From the NCBI GenBank assembly GCA_018882545.1, contig VERS01000010.1, positions 1-13,129 of the forward strand: 13,129 nucleotides of DNA. Reading direction: 5' to 3'. The notes under the pieces are model-generated. The model was given only the letters and a program-made list of their open reading frames with translations, had not been told where the DNA came from and ran no database searches. The stretch's first letter is position 1; the number at the start of each line of letters is the position of its first letter. Shown here piece by piece: positions 1 to 6,019 of the stretch. This DNA is from Mycobacterium sp. (lineage in GTDB: Bacteria > Actinomycetota > Actinomycetes > Mycobacteriales > Mycobacteriaceae). The position numbers and the translations under genes are program-made.

Positions 1-414
1 CTCGACGCCGTAGGCGCCGACGTTCTGCACCGGGGTCGCCCCGGCCGAGCCGGGTATGCCCGAAAGGCATTCCAGACCGCCAAGACCCGCCTGCACCGCC
101 CGGGCCACCACCGCGTCCCAGTCGGCTCCGGCCTGGGCCCGCAGCGTGGACGTCTCGACGGTGATCCCGTCATTGGCCAGGCGCACCACCGTCAGGTCGG
201 TCAGATCGTCGGCGATCACGACGTTGGAACCGCCGCCGAGCACCAGGACCGGTTCACCGACGGCGTCGAGCGCACCAAGTGTCGCGACGATCTCATCGGT
301 GCTGGCACAGGTGATCACGCGGCGCGCCACGGGGCCGACGCGTAACGTGGTCAGTGCGGCCAGGTCGACGTTCCAGGAGACCTGCGCTCCGCCGAAGTCC
401 TCCGGTTGGGCCAC
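1..414 (-). CDS. murB: UDP-N-acetylenolpyruvoylglucosamine reductase MurB, N-terminal part
   Basis: MurB is the cytoplasmic FAD- and NADPH-dependent enzyme that reduces UDP-GlcNAc-enolpyruvate to UDP-MurNAc in peptidoglycan precursor synthesis. Reading the minus strand gives 138 codons, cut by the left window edge. Family marks are visible: TTLRVGP near residues 22-28, the FAD-binding [11 protein letters not shown] at 60-70, and the [24 protein letters not shown] block at about 112-136. The sequence closely resembles M. tuberculosis Rv0482 as I remember it. I chose GTG at 414 because a TACCGT -10 element ends 8 nt upstream, suggesting a leaderless or nearly leaderless transcript. The alternative TTG at 435 would lie upstream of that promoter. 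The gene is divergent from the DUF2505 gene at 441, only 26 bp away. Confidence 0.95.
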   Translation of the reverse strand, partial: MAQPEDFGGAQVSWNVDLAALTTLRVGPVARRVITCASTDEIVATLGALDAVGEPVLVLGGGSNVVIADDLTDLTVVRLANDGITVETSTLRAQAGADWDAVVARAVQAGLGGLECLSGIPGSAGATPVQNVGAYGVE

Positions 415-422
415 GCCGGGTA

Positions 423-432
423 ACGGTAGCCT
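423..432. promoter_or_regulatory. Back-to-back divergent -10 elements for murB and the first DUF2505 gene
   Basis: On the plus strand TAGCCT (427-432) lies 8 nt before the ATG at 441. On the minus strand TACCGT (428 down to 423) lies 8 nt before the GTG at 414. Both fit the mycobacterial TANNNT -10 pattern, and both begin at the same TA base-pair step (427-428). The intergenic space is only 26 bp, so there is no room for separate conventional promoters with leaders, and the -35 region of each lies inside the opposite gene. Promoter activity is inferred from sequence only. Confidence 0.5.
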
Positions 433-440
433 CAACCGCT

Positions 441-950
441 ATGCCGCGTTCGTTCGACATGGCCACCGACTACGAGGGGACAGTGGAACAGGTCCACGAG
501 GCGTTGTGCGATCGTCGGTATTGGACGGCCCGGCTGGCGGCCTCCGGTGCCGACGAATGGGTGCTGGATTCCTTCGAGTCGGGCTGCGACGGCGGGGTGG
601 ACGTGCTGACGACACAGGTGCTGCGCGCCGAGCGGCTCCCGGGGGTGGTGCAGCAGTTCCACCACGGCGACCTGGAGATCCGGCGGGCCGAGACCTGGAC
701 CGGCCTGTCCGCCGGCGTGGCGCAGGCCACGGTGACCAGCTCCATCGTGCGCGCCCCGGTGACCCTCAACGGCGATGCAAGCCTGATGGGCGTCGACGGC
801 CGGGCCCGGCTGGCTCTGCAAGCCGTCGTTGACGTTCGCATTCCGCTCGTCGGACGCAAGATGGAGAAGTTCATCGGCACCCAGCTGCTCAACCTGCTCG
901 ACACCGAACAGGAATTCACCACCCGGTGGATCACCGAGAAGCGGAGCTGA
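441..950 (+). CDS. DUF2505 family protein, copy 1 (Rv0481c-like)
   Basis: This 169-residue protein belongs to the DUF2505 family, which is common in actinobacteria and probably has a START/polyketide-cyclase-like fold; its biochemical role is unknown. The start is typical (MPRSFDMATDYEGTVEQV), with W23 in RYW, a central beta-rich part, and the ending PLVGRKMEKFIGTQLLNLLDTEQEFTTRWI, where the family's amphipathic C-terminal helix is expected. There is no signal peptide or membrane segment. I chose ATG 441 because an in-phase upstream extension would run across murB and its promoter. ATG 459 is a weaker alternative. In M. tuberculosis the single Rv0481c also sits next to murB, divergently. A second DUF2505 gene follows after 3 nt, so the two are co-transcribed. 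Confidence 0.85.
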   Translation: MPRSFDMATDYEGTVEQVHEALCDRRYWTARLAASGADEWVLDSFESGCDGGVDVLTTQVLRAERLPGVVQQFHHGDLEIRRAETWTGLSAGVAQATVTSSIVRAPVTLNGDASLMGVDGRARLALQAVVDVRIPLVGRKMEKFIGTQLLNLLDTEQEFTTRWITEKRS

Positions 951-953
951 TCC

Positions 954-1466
954 GTGCCGCGCAGCATGACCTTCGATATCGACGTAGACCTGCCGGCCGC
1001 GCGGATGTACAGCCTGTTCACCACGGTGGACTACTGGCAGGATCTGGTCGCCTTCTACCGGGAGGGCGCGGCCCGCGCCGAGATCGCACACTTCTCCTCC
1101 GATGACTCCGGCACCGACGTGTCGTTCGCCCACATCCTCTCGGCCGAGGACCTGCCGCCGGTCGCGCGTCCGGTGCTGCCGGGCACCTTCGTGGTGACCC
1201 GCGAGCAGCACTTCGAGCCGTTCGACAACCCGGCCAACCAGGCTCTCGGCCGCTATCAGGCGCACATCCCCGCCCCGGTCGAACTGACCGGTGACTATCT
1301 GCTCACCGACACCGGCCACGGCAGCCGGATGCGTCTGGAGAGCCGGTGCCGGGTGCCGGTCCCGATCATCGGCGGGCAGATCGAGCAGATGGTCGTCGGC
1401 GGCCTGAAGATGCTGTTCGCGCGGGAGGGCGAGTTCACCGCGGACTGGGTCGCCCGCCATCGCTAG
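954..1466 (+). CDS. DUF2505 family protein, copy 2
   Basis: This 170-residue protein is a second DUF2505 member. It begins MPRSMTFDIDVDLPAARMY and ends with GGQIEQMVVGGLKMLFAREGEFTADWVARH, matching the C-terminal helix pattern of copy 1 (PLVGRKMEKFIGTQLL...EQEFTTRWI). The two are clearly diverged outside the ends, so this looks like an old duplication. The GTG start at 954 is 3 nt after the stop of copy 1 and has a GGAG ribosome binding site (943-946) with 7 nt spacing, so co-translation is likely. The function is unknown; a lipid- or hydrophobic-ligand-binding fold is an inference from the family. Its stop TAG (1464-1466) lies inside the open frame that leads into the methyltransferase downstream. 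Confidence 0.85.
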   Translation: MPRSMTFDIDVDLPAARMYSLFTTVDYWQDLVAFYREGAARAEIAHFSSDDSGTDVSFAHILSAEDLPPVARPVLPGTFVVTREQHFEPFDNPANQALGRYQAHIPAPVELTGDYLLTDTGHGSRMRLESRCRVPVPIIGGQIEQMVVGGLKMLFAREGEFTADWVARHR

Positions 1467-1518
1467 CACCCGGCGGCCGGTCGGCAGTCCAACCCGGGGA
1501 ACCACCGCAGCCAACCGG

Positions 1519-2286
1519 TTGCGCCGCGCCGACCGGTGGCTGACACATTCCCCCCAGGTGCTGGCGGCCCTGAACTGTCCGCCGGACTCCACCGAGGCGC
1601 CGGTGGTGGTCGACCTCGGCTACGGGCGGCTGCCGGTGACCACCCTGGAATTGGCCGCCCGGTTGCGCGTGGTGCGACCCGACGTGCGGGTGGTCGGCCT
1701 GGAGATCGACCCCCAGCGGGTTGCCGCCGCCCGGCAGGTCGCGGGGGGTGATGCCGAATTCCTGCCCGGCGGATTCGAGTTGGCGGGGCTCCGCCCGGTT
1801 CTGGTGCGCGCGTTCAACGTGCTGCGCCAATACCCCGAGGACGAAGTCGCCGCTGCCTGGCGAACCATGCAGGACAACCTCGCGCCGGGCGGGCTGCTGC
1901 TCGACGGCACCTGCGATGAGCTGGGCCGGCGTGGCTGCTGGCTGCTGCTGGACCGGGACGGACCACTGAGCCTGACCCTGGCGTGCGACCCCGGAGCCGT
2001 CGAGCGGCCGTCGGACCTCGCTGAACGGTTACCCAAAGCACTTATCCACCACAATGTTCCGGGACAACCCGTCCACACGCTGCTCACTGCGGCCGATCGT
2101 GCGTGGGCGGCGGCCGCCGGACAGTCGGTCTTCGGAGCGCGGGCCCGCTGGCGGGCGATGTTGGCCGGGCTGCGAGCGGCCGGTTTCCCGGTCGAACACC
2201 AGCGGGGCAATCCACGAGACGGCGTGCTGACGGTGCCCTGGGCGGCGGTCGCCCCGAGCGGCCTCTCCCCCGGCGCCCCAGCGTGA
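1519..2286 (+). CDS. Class I SAM-dependent methyltransferase, N-terminus uncertain
   Basis: A Rossmann-fold methyltransferase of 255 residues if started at TTG 1519. Motif I is VVVDLGYGRLP (about residues 29-39), and the acidic end of strand beta2 is GLEIDP (60-65), which normally contacts the SAM ribose. FNVLRQYPEDEV followed by NLAPGGLLLDGTCDE matches motifs around the beta4-beta5 region. The substrate cannot be told. The start is not convincing: TTG 1519 has no close ribosome binding site, and the frame is open back to 1408 without any ATG, GTG or TTG. The stretch just before TTG 1519 reads RRPVGSPTRGTTAANR and looks like coding sequence. The gene lies in the same direction as the DUF2505 pair. 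I do not recall a counterpart at this place in M. tuberculosis. Confidence 0.75.
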   Translation: MRRADRWLTHSPQVLAALNCPPDSTEAPVVVDLGYGRLPVTTLELAARLRVVRPDVRVVGLEIDPQRVAAARQVAGGDAEFLPGGFELAGLRPVLVRAFNVLRQYPEDEVAAAWRTMQDNLAPGGLLLDGTCDELGRRGCWLLLDRDGPLSLTLACDPGAVERPSDLAERLPKALIHHNVPGQPVHTLLTAADRAWAAAAGQSVFGARARWRAMLAGLRAAGFPVEHQRGNPRDGVLTVPWAAVAPSGLSPGAPA

Positions 2287-2327
2287 CGCTCCTTTCACAG
2301 AGGCCGGGGTCACCGGGCCGGGGTCAC

Positions 2328-2333
2328 TAGGCT
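2328..2333 (+). promoter_or_regulatory. -10 element of the nitrilase-family gene
   Basis: TAGGCT matches TANNNT and ends 8 nt before ATG 2342. No ribosome binding site precedes that ATG, so a leaderless or very short-leader transcript is inferred. Confidence 0.45.
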
Positions 2334-2341
2334 GGGCTGCC

Positions 2342-3133
2342 ATGCGGATCGCACTGGCGCAGATTCTGGCCGGAACTGACCCGGCCGCCAACCTGGCGAC
2401 CGTTGCCGACTACGCCCGCCGCGCGGCCGGGGCCGGCGCTGATCTGGTGGTGTTCCCCGAGGCGACCATGTGCCGGTTCGGCGTTGATCTGGCCGAGATC
2501 GCCGAACCGTTCGACGGCCCCTGGGCCGACGCGGTGCGCACAATCGCCGAGGAGGCCGGAATCACCGTCTTCGCCGGCATGTTCACCCCTGCACCCGATG
2601 GGCGGGTCACCAACACGCTGCTGGCCACCGGCCCCGGGGTGGAGGCCCGCTACGACAAGATCCACCTCTACGACGCATTCGGGTTCACCGAGTCCCAGAC
2701 TGTCGCACCCGGCAGCCAGCCGGTGGTGGTCGATGTCGGCGGCACCGGGGTCGGGGTGACGCTGTGCTACGACATCCGCTTCCCGTACCTCTACACCGAA
2801 CTCGCCGATCGCGGCGCCCAACTGATCACCGTCAGCGCCTCGTGGGGGGACGGTCCCGGGAAGCTGGACCAGTGGACGCTGCTGGCCCGGGCCCGGGCGC
2901 TGGACTCCGGGTGCTTTCTGGCTGCCGCCGGCCAGGCCTACCCCGGCCCGGAGGTGGCCGCCACAGCGCCGACCGGGGTGGGCGGCAGCCTGGTGGCCTC
3001 CCCGCTGGGGGAGGTCCTCGCCGCCGCGGGACCCGACCCGCAACTGGTGGTCTGCGAGGTCGACCTGACCGGCCTCCCGCCGGTCCGCGAGACTGTCGGT
3101 GTCCTGCGCAATCGCGTTAGGCTTCGCTCGTGA
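2342..3133 (+). CDS. Nitrilase-superfamily carbon-nitrogen hydrolase (Rv0480c-like amidohydrolase)
   Basis: A cytoplasmic C-N hydrolase of 263 residues, normal length for the superfamily. The Glu-Lys-Cys triad is complete: E40 in VVFPEA, K106 in YDKIHLYD, and C142 in LCYDIRFP. A further conserved patch is SASWGDGPGKLDQWTLLARARALD (165-188). These marks resemble the Nit/omega-amidase and deaminated-glutathione amidase branch, but the substrate is not proven. It corresponds by position and sequence to M. tuberculosis Rv0480c, annotated as a possible amidohydrolase and longer there. ATG 2342 is chosen because the protein begins directly with the family's first strand (MRIALAQ) and a -10 element sits 8 nt upstream. 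Its stop codon overlaps the GTG start of the DUF2993 gene (GTGA), so the two are coupled. Confidence 0.9.
   Translation: MRIALAQILAGTDPAANLATVADYARRAAGAGADLVVFPEATMCRFGVDLAEIAEPFDGPWADAVRTIAEEAGITVFAGMFTPAPDGRVTNTLLATGPGVEARYDKIHLYDAFGFTESQTVAPGSQPVVVDVGGTGVGVTLCYDIRFPYLYTELADRGAQLITVSASWGDGPGKLDQWTLLARARALDSGCFLAAAGQAYPGPEVAATAPTGVGGSLVASPLGEVLAAAGPDPQLVVCEVDLTGLPPVRETVGVLRNRVRLRS
3118..3123 (+). promoter_or_regulatory. -10 element inside the end of the nitrilase gene, for the DUF2993 gene
   Basis: TAGGCT ends 6 nt before GTG 3130, the spacing expected for a leaderless transcript whose first base is the G of GTG. It lies in the last codons of the upstream gene, so the downstream gene may have its own promoter besides read-through. 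Confidence 0.45.
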
Positions 3134-4086
3134 CTCACCCGCCGCCAGGCCCGCCGCCGGGCCCTCCGCCGCCCCCGGGCCAGTACCCGCCCCAGTACCC
3201 GCAGCAGCACCCGCAGCAGTACCCCGGGCCCGGCCCGGGTGCGCCGTCCGGCCCGGGATACGGCCCGGGATACGGCCCGGGATACGGCCCGGGATACGGC
3301 GAGGCCCCCACCCAGTACATCCCCCGGCCCGCCGAGCCCGAGGCGCCGGCACGCCGGGGTCTGTTCGGTGACCCGTTGTCGATGGCACTCGTCCTGGTCA
3401 TCGTGGTGGCGCTGGCCTTCGCCGCGCTGCTGGGCGGTGAGTTCTATGCCCGGCACCAGGCCAACTCGATCGTCGCCAAGGCTGTGAGCTGTGTGGTCCA
3501 GGACAGTGCGACGGCGTCCTTCGGGGTACGGCCGTTCCTGCTGCAGCATTTCACCCACCGTTATCGGGATATGCGCGTGGAGACGGCCGGCAATCAGATC
3601 CGCGAGGCCAAGGGGATGAAGCTGCAACTTCGTCTCGATGACGTCCGCATCAACAAGACCGCCGAGTCGGCGGGCACCCTGGGCGCCCTGGACGCCGAGG
3701 TCAACTGGTCCGCCGACGGTATCCAGCGCACGGTCGCGGGGATGATCCCGTTGATCGGGGGCCTCGTCAACGGTGTGACCCCCGATCCGGCGGCCGGCAC
3801 GCTGGAGGTTCAGGGTCCGCTGGGCACGGTGCTGATCAAGCCGGAGGTGGCCGACGGGGGCCTGACCCTGCAGGTCCTACAGGTGACCGGCCTGGGGTTC
3901 ACACTGCCCCGCGAGACGGTGCAGCCCGCTCTGGACGCGTTCACCGAGCAACTGACGAGGAACCTGCCGATGGGTATTCGCGCCGAGAGCGTGGGAGTCA
4001 CCGACGACGGGGTGACGGCGCGGTTCGTCACCCGGGATGCGGCGATCCCCAACGCCGCCGAGGACCCGTGTTTCGCCGGGCTGTGA
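3130..4086 (+). CDS. Proline-rich, membrane-anchored DUF2993 protein (Rv0479c-like)
   Basis: This 318-residue protein has three parts. The N-terminal ~80 residues are cytoplasmic-type low complexity, very rich in Pro, Gly, Gln and Tyr, with GPGY repeated four times (41-56). One transmembrane helix (about 83-102, SMALVLVIVVALAFAALLG) acts as a signal anchor. The rest is a DUF2993 domain, probably outside the membrane. DUF2993 includes mycobacterial LmeA, a cell-envelope lipid/phosphatidylinositol-mannoside-related protein, so a role in envelope lipid handling is an inference. The position matches M. tuberculosis Rv0479c. The GTG start overlaps the preceding stop by 4 nt (GTGA) and has a -10 hexamer 6 nt before it. 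It ends 5 bp from the convergent DUF2599 gene. Confidence 0.85.
   Translation: MTHPPPGPPPGPPPPPGQYPPQYPQQHPQQYPGPGPGAPSGPGYGPGYGPGYGPGYGEAPTQYIPRPAEPEAPARRGLFGDPLSMALVLVIVVALAFAALLGGEFYARHQANSIVAKAVSCVVQDSATASFGVRPFLLQHFTHRYRDMRVETAGNQIREAKGMKLQLRLDDVRINKTAESAGTLGALDAEVNWSADGIQRTVAGMIPLIGGLVNGVTPDPAAGTLEVQGPLGTVLIKPEVADGGLTLQVLQVTGLGFTLPRETVQPALDAFTEQLTRNLPMGIRAESVGVTDDGVTARFVTRDAAIPNAAEDPCFAGL
3250..3297 (+). repeat. Four perfect copies of a 12-bp repeat encoding GPGY
   Basis: The unit GGCCCGGGATAC occurs four times head to tail without a mismatch and encodes Gly-Pro-Gly-Tyr each time. Identity at the third codon positions points to recent slippage or active homogenisation. The copy number changes in steps that keep the frame. 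Confidence 0.95.
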
Positions 4087-4098
4087 CGGTGTCAGCCC
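4078..4098. terminator. Possible shared hairpin between two convergent genes
   Basis: GGGCTG (4078-4083) pairs perfectly with CAGCCC (4093-4098) around a 9-nt loop, spanning the stop codons of the two converging genes. There is no U-run on either side, so it is at best a weak bidirectional terminator. Confidence 0.25.
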
Positions 4099-4505
4099 AA
4101 CTCGTCGCCGCCAGGATTGCAGCCGGCCAGCAGCATGGTGTTCTCGTCGACGGCAGGACGCCACGATTCGAGGTCCCAACTGGGCTTGCCCGGTTCGGCG
4201 AACTCAGCGAACCGCCAGTGGCAGAGGAACTGTGACCGCATGCTGGCGGTGTCGGCGTCCGGCGCCAGCGCGAGGACCTCGGCCCAGGCCTGGGCGGACT
4301 GCGCCGCGGTCTTGCCGAAATCGCCGGCGACCACCCGCCCGGCGGCGGTGGGATACACCCGCAGAGTCGGCAATCCGTCGTAGCTGACCCACCGGGCGGA
4401 GTCGATGTAGGGCGGTGGCGTGCCCGCGTCGGCCGAGGCGACCGGCGGGCAGATCACCCCAAAGCAGGCGGCCACCGCAGCGGCCGCGGATCGGATGCCG
4501 ATCAG
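4092..4505 (-). CDS. Secreted DUF2599 protein (Rv0477-like), probable CTG start
   Basis: A small secreted protein of unknown function. The mature part has the DUF2599 pattern: aromatic-rich core [20 protein letters not shown], then FLCHWRFA and [13 protein letters not shown] near the C-terminus, with two cysteines that could form a disulfide. The only canonical start, GTG at 4475, leaves a 15-residue leader with no positive charge. Beginning at CTG 4505 gives a complete signal peptide of 25 residues (R5, hydrophobic core, Ala-Ser-Ala cleavage site before D26) and 137 residues in total. That CTG overlaps the stop of the upstream DUF2516 gene as CTGA and has AGGG 9 nt upstream. A TAA at 4512-4514 blocks any longer version. 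Order and sequence match M. tuberculosis Rv0477. Confidence 0.75.
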   Translation of the reverse strand: MIGIRSAAAAVAACFGVICPPVASADAGTPPPYIDSARWVSYDGLPTLRVYPTAAGRVVAGDFGKTAAQSAQAWAEVLALAPDADTASMRSQFLCHWRFAEFAEPGKPSWDLESWRPAVDENTMLLAGCNPGGDELG

Positions 4506-4783
4506 CGCGACTTACCCTGGACCTCGAGCAGTCTGGGTCGGACGTCGGCAAGGTAGACACCGGCCGCGACAGCGGCGATGACCGAACCTGTCACGCCGAG
4601 GACCAGGGACAGCAGTCCGGACACGCCCAGGATTCCCAGCCACGCGGGCTTGGTCAGCTTGTCGGCGGCGGTGTAGGCGTCGGGCCGCTGCATCGCGGCG
4701 TGTACGAAGGCGTACACGGTCACTGCGAGCACCACCCAGGACAGCACCGAAAGAACGAGACCCGCCACACCCTGAAGCATCAC
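4502..4783 (-). CDS. DUF2516 small membrane protein (Rv0476-like)
   Basis: A 93-residue integral membrane protein of unknown function. Two hydrophobic segments are seen, about residues 5-29 and 48-78 (the second is long enough for a hairpin or an extended helix), joined by a polar loop with [13 protein letters not shown], a stretch typical of DUF2516. The C-terminus is basic. The GTG at 4783 is chosen over the adjacent ATG at 4780 because TACCCT on the minus strand (4796-4791) ends 7 nt before it, suggesting leaderless transcription. It follows hbhA in the same direction, as in M. tuberculosis, and its TGA overlaps the proposed CTG start of the DUF2599 gene. Confidence 0.85.
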   Translation of the reverse strand: MMLQGVAGLVLSVLSWVVLAVTVYAFVHAAMQRPDAYTAADKLTKPAWLGILGVSGLLSLVLGVTGSVIAAVAAGVYLADVRPRLLEVQGKSR

Positions 4784-4790
4784 GACTTCA

Positions 4791-4796
4791 AGGGTA
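4791..4796 (-). promoter_or_regulatory. -10 element of the DUF2516 gene
   Basis: On the minus strand TACCCT ends 7 nt before GTG 4783. It matches TANNNT. It gives the DUF2516-DUF2599 pair a possible promoter separate from hbhA. Confidence 0.4.
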
Positions 4797-4838
4797 GGCG
4801 GGTCTCGTCCCGGTGTCTCGTCGGGTCACCCCGGAGTT

Positions 4839-5486
4839 TTACTTCTGGGTGACCTTCTTGGTCACCTTCTTGGCGGGAGCCTTCTTGGCGACCTTCTTCA
4901 CGGCAGCCTTCTTGGCCGGGGCCTTCTTGGCCGGAGCCTTCTTGGCCGGAGCCTTCTTGGCCGGAGCCTTCTTGGCCGGGGCGGCCTTGGCCGCAACAGC
5001 CTTGGCCGGCAGCTCGACACCGACCAGTTTGGCGGCGCGCTCACCGACGGCGCGGGTCTGCGCTGACACATTGCCCAGCGCCTCCTGGCTCAGTTCGACG
5101 GCCTGGTCGACGTAACCCTCGACCCGGTCGGCGACCTCTTTGAACTCCGGCTGACCCTTCAGCCGCTCAAGAGCGGCCTCGCCGCGGGCGACCAGGTTGT
5201 TGTAGGTCACGGTGGCGTCGACGAGGAACTCGTCGGCAGCCTTGCGCAACTCCTCGGTGCTCAGCCGACCGCGCAGCTCCTCGGTCCGCTTGGGCAGCTC
5301 CTCCTGCAGGCGGTTCAGGGCGGCACGGCGATCCTCCATCCGGTCGCCGGCGACCTCGGCGCGCTCGCGCAGCGTGAGGACGATCTCGTTCACCGTGGCC
5401 AGCGCCAGGTCGGCGGCACCGACCGCGGCCAGCAGCGGGGCCTTGAGTTCTTCGATGGTGGTTTCGTTCTTGTTCTTCTTGGCCAT
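4839..5486 (-). CDS. hbhA: Heparin-binding hemagglutinin HbhA
   Basis: HbhA is a mycobacterial surface adhesin that binds heparan sulfate on host cells and has also been linked to intracellular lipid bodies. The protein has 215 residues. It has no signal peptide, as known for this family. Residues about 12-150 form a helical coiled-coil region containing [52 protein letters not shown] and [15 protein letters not shown]. The C-terminal 55 residues are a lysine/alanine/proline tail (KKAPA repeats) ending KKVTQK, the methylated heparin-binding domain in the pathogen's protein. ATG 5486 is chosen for the AAAGGAT ribosome binding site 9 nt upstream. An in-frame ATG at 5543 would add 19 residues with no family match and overlap the upstream gene. 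It lies 53 bp after the XRE gene. Confidence 0.95.
   Translation of the reverse strand: MAKKNKNETTIEELKAPLLAAVGAADLALATVNEIVLTLRERAEVAGDRMEDRRAALNRLQEELPKRTEELRGRLSTEELRKAADEFLVDATVTYNNLVARGEAALERLKGQPEFKEVADRVEGYVDQAVELSQEALGNVSAQTRAVGERAAKLVGVELPAKAVAAKAAPAKKAPAKKAPAKKAPAKKAPAKKAAVKKVAKKAPAKKVTKKVTQK
4906..4980 (-). repeat. Five 15-bp tandem repeats in the hbhA lysine tail
   Basis: The plus-strand unit GCCTTCTTGGCCGGA (last base G in the first and fifth copies) is repeated five times, each encoding one KKAPA-type pentapeptide on the minus strand. The length is a multiple of three, so copy-number change alters the tail charge without a frameshift. Confidence 0.95.
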
Positions 5487-5539
5487 GGGGCCGTTATCCT
5501 TTCGGTTTCGTCGTACTGATTTCGATGAAGCTCGTGCGA

Positions 5540-5929
5540 TCACTCAGTCAGCGGCTCCTGCTGGGCCTGGTTCTGCTGACAGAACGATGTGTAGATGTCG
5601 AGCAGGACGCGCTTCTGCCGTTCGGTGATCGCGGTGTCACCGATGATGGCGTCATGCACCTGGCTCGGCTGGCCGGGCTCAAGAATCCCAGCCCGCACGT
5701 AGAGCACTTCCGCCGACAGCCGCAGAGCCTTGGCGATCTGGCTCAGCACCTCTGCAGAAGGTTTGCGCAGCCCCCGCTCGATCTGGCTGAGGTAGGGGTT
5801 GCTCACGCCGGCGCGCTCGGCGAGTTGCCGCACCGACACCTGGGCGGCCTCCCGCTGGGTGCGGATGAAGCTGCCGATGTCCTGGGCGGCGTTGCTCACC
5901 ACGGCGGCGAGGTCTGACTCCTGGGCCAT
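5540..5929 (-). CDS. XRE/Cro-type transcriptional regulator (Rv0474-like)
   Basis: A DNA-binding protein of 129 residues. An XRE helix-turn-helix lies at about residues 17-74, with [33 protein letters not shown] carrying the recognition helix ([11 protein letters not shown]) and [20 protein letters not shown] completing the domain. The C-terminal part (about 85-129) is a short helical, Gln-rich extension, possibly for dimerisation. ATG 5929 is chosen because AGGAGG lies 6 nt upstream. ATG 5965 is possible but lacks such a site. The M. tuberculosis orthologue Rv0474 precedes hbhA in the same way and has been reported as a copper-responsive repressor; whether that applies here is not shown. An operator-like palindrome overlaps its own -35 region, suggesting autoregulation. 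Confidence 0.9.
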   Translation of the reverse strand: MAQESDLAAVVSNAAQDIGSFIRTQREAAQVSVRQLAERAGVSNPYLSQIERGLRKPSAEVLSQIAKALRLSAEVLYVRAGILEPGQPSQVHDAIIGDTAITERQKRVLLDIYTSFCQQNQAQQEPLTE

Positions 5930-5941
5930 GGCTCGCCTCCT
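5924..5941 (-). promoter_or_regulatory. Strong ribosome binding site deciding the XRE gene start
   Basis: The minus strand reads AGGAGG followed by 6 nt and ATG at 5929. It is the best Shine-Dalgarno sequence in the window together with that of icl, and it favours ATG 5929 over ATG 5965. Confidence 0.75.
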
Positions 5942-5973
5942 CGCGGGAACGGTTGTCGTAGACATATACGAGA

Positions 5974-6006
5974 AGCGTACCCGTCAGTGCTAACAATTGC
6001 AAGCAC
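5974..6006 (-). promoter_or_regulatory. Promoter and overlapping palindromic operator of the XRE gene
   Basis: On the minus strand there is a -35 TTGCAA (6002-5997), a 17-bp spacer and a -10 TACGCT (5979-5974). A 20-bp imperfect palindrome (5987-6006) covers the -35 element: arms GTGCT and AGCAC around a CAATTG centre, with one mismatched step on each side. This arrangement is typical of a repressor site. The encoded XRE protein is the obvious candidate, which is inference. Confidence 0.5.
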
Positions 6007-6019
6007 TAGCTAGCGCAGG

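Noticed and set aside
432..1592. A 386-codon minus-strand open frame antisense to the DUF2505 pair
   Set aside because: Its translation has no family features, is rich in His, Gln, Gly and Arg as expected for an antisense frame of GC-rich genes, and the plus-strand genes explain the interval.
2327..3388. A 353-codon minus-strand open frame across the nitrilase gene
   Set aside because: It is the antisense of a gene with an intact Glu-Lys-Cys triad and carries Arg/Gly-rich repeats that are only the reverse of the proline-rich coding region.
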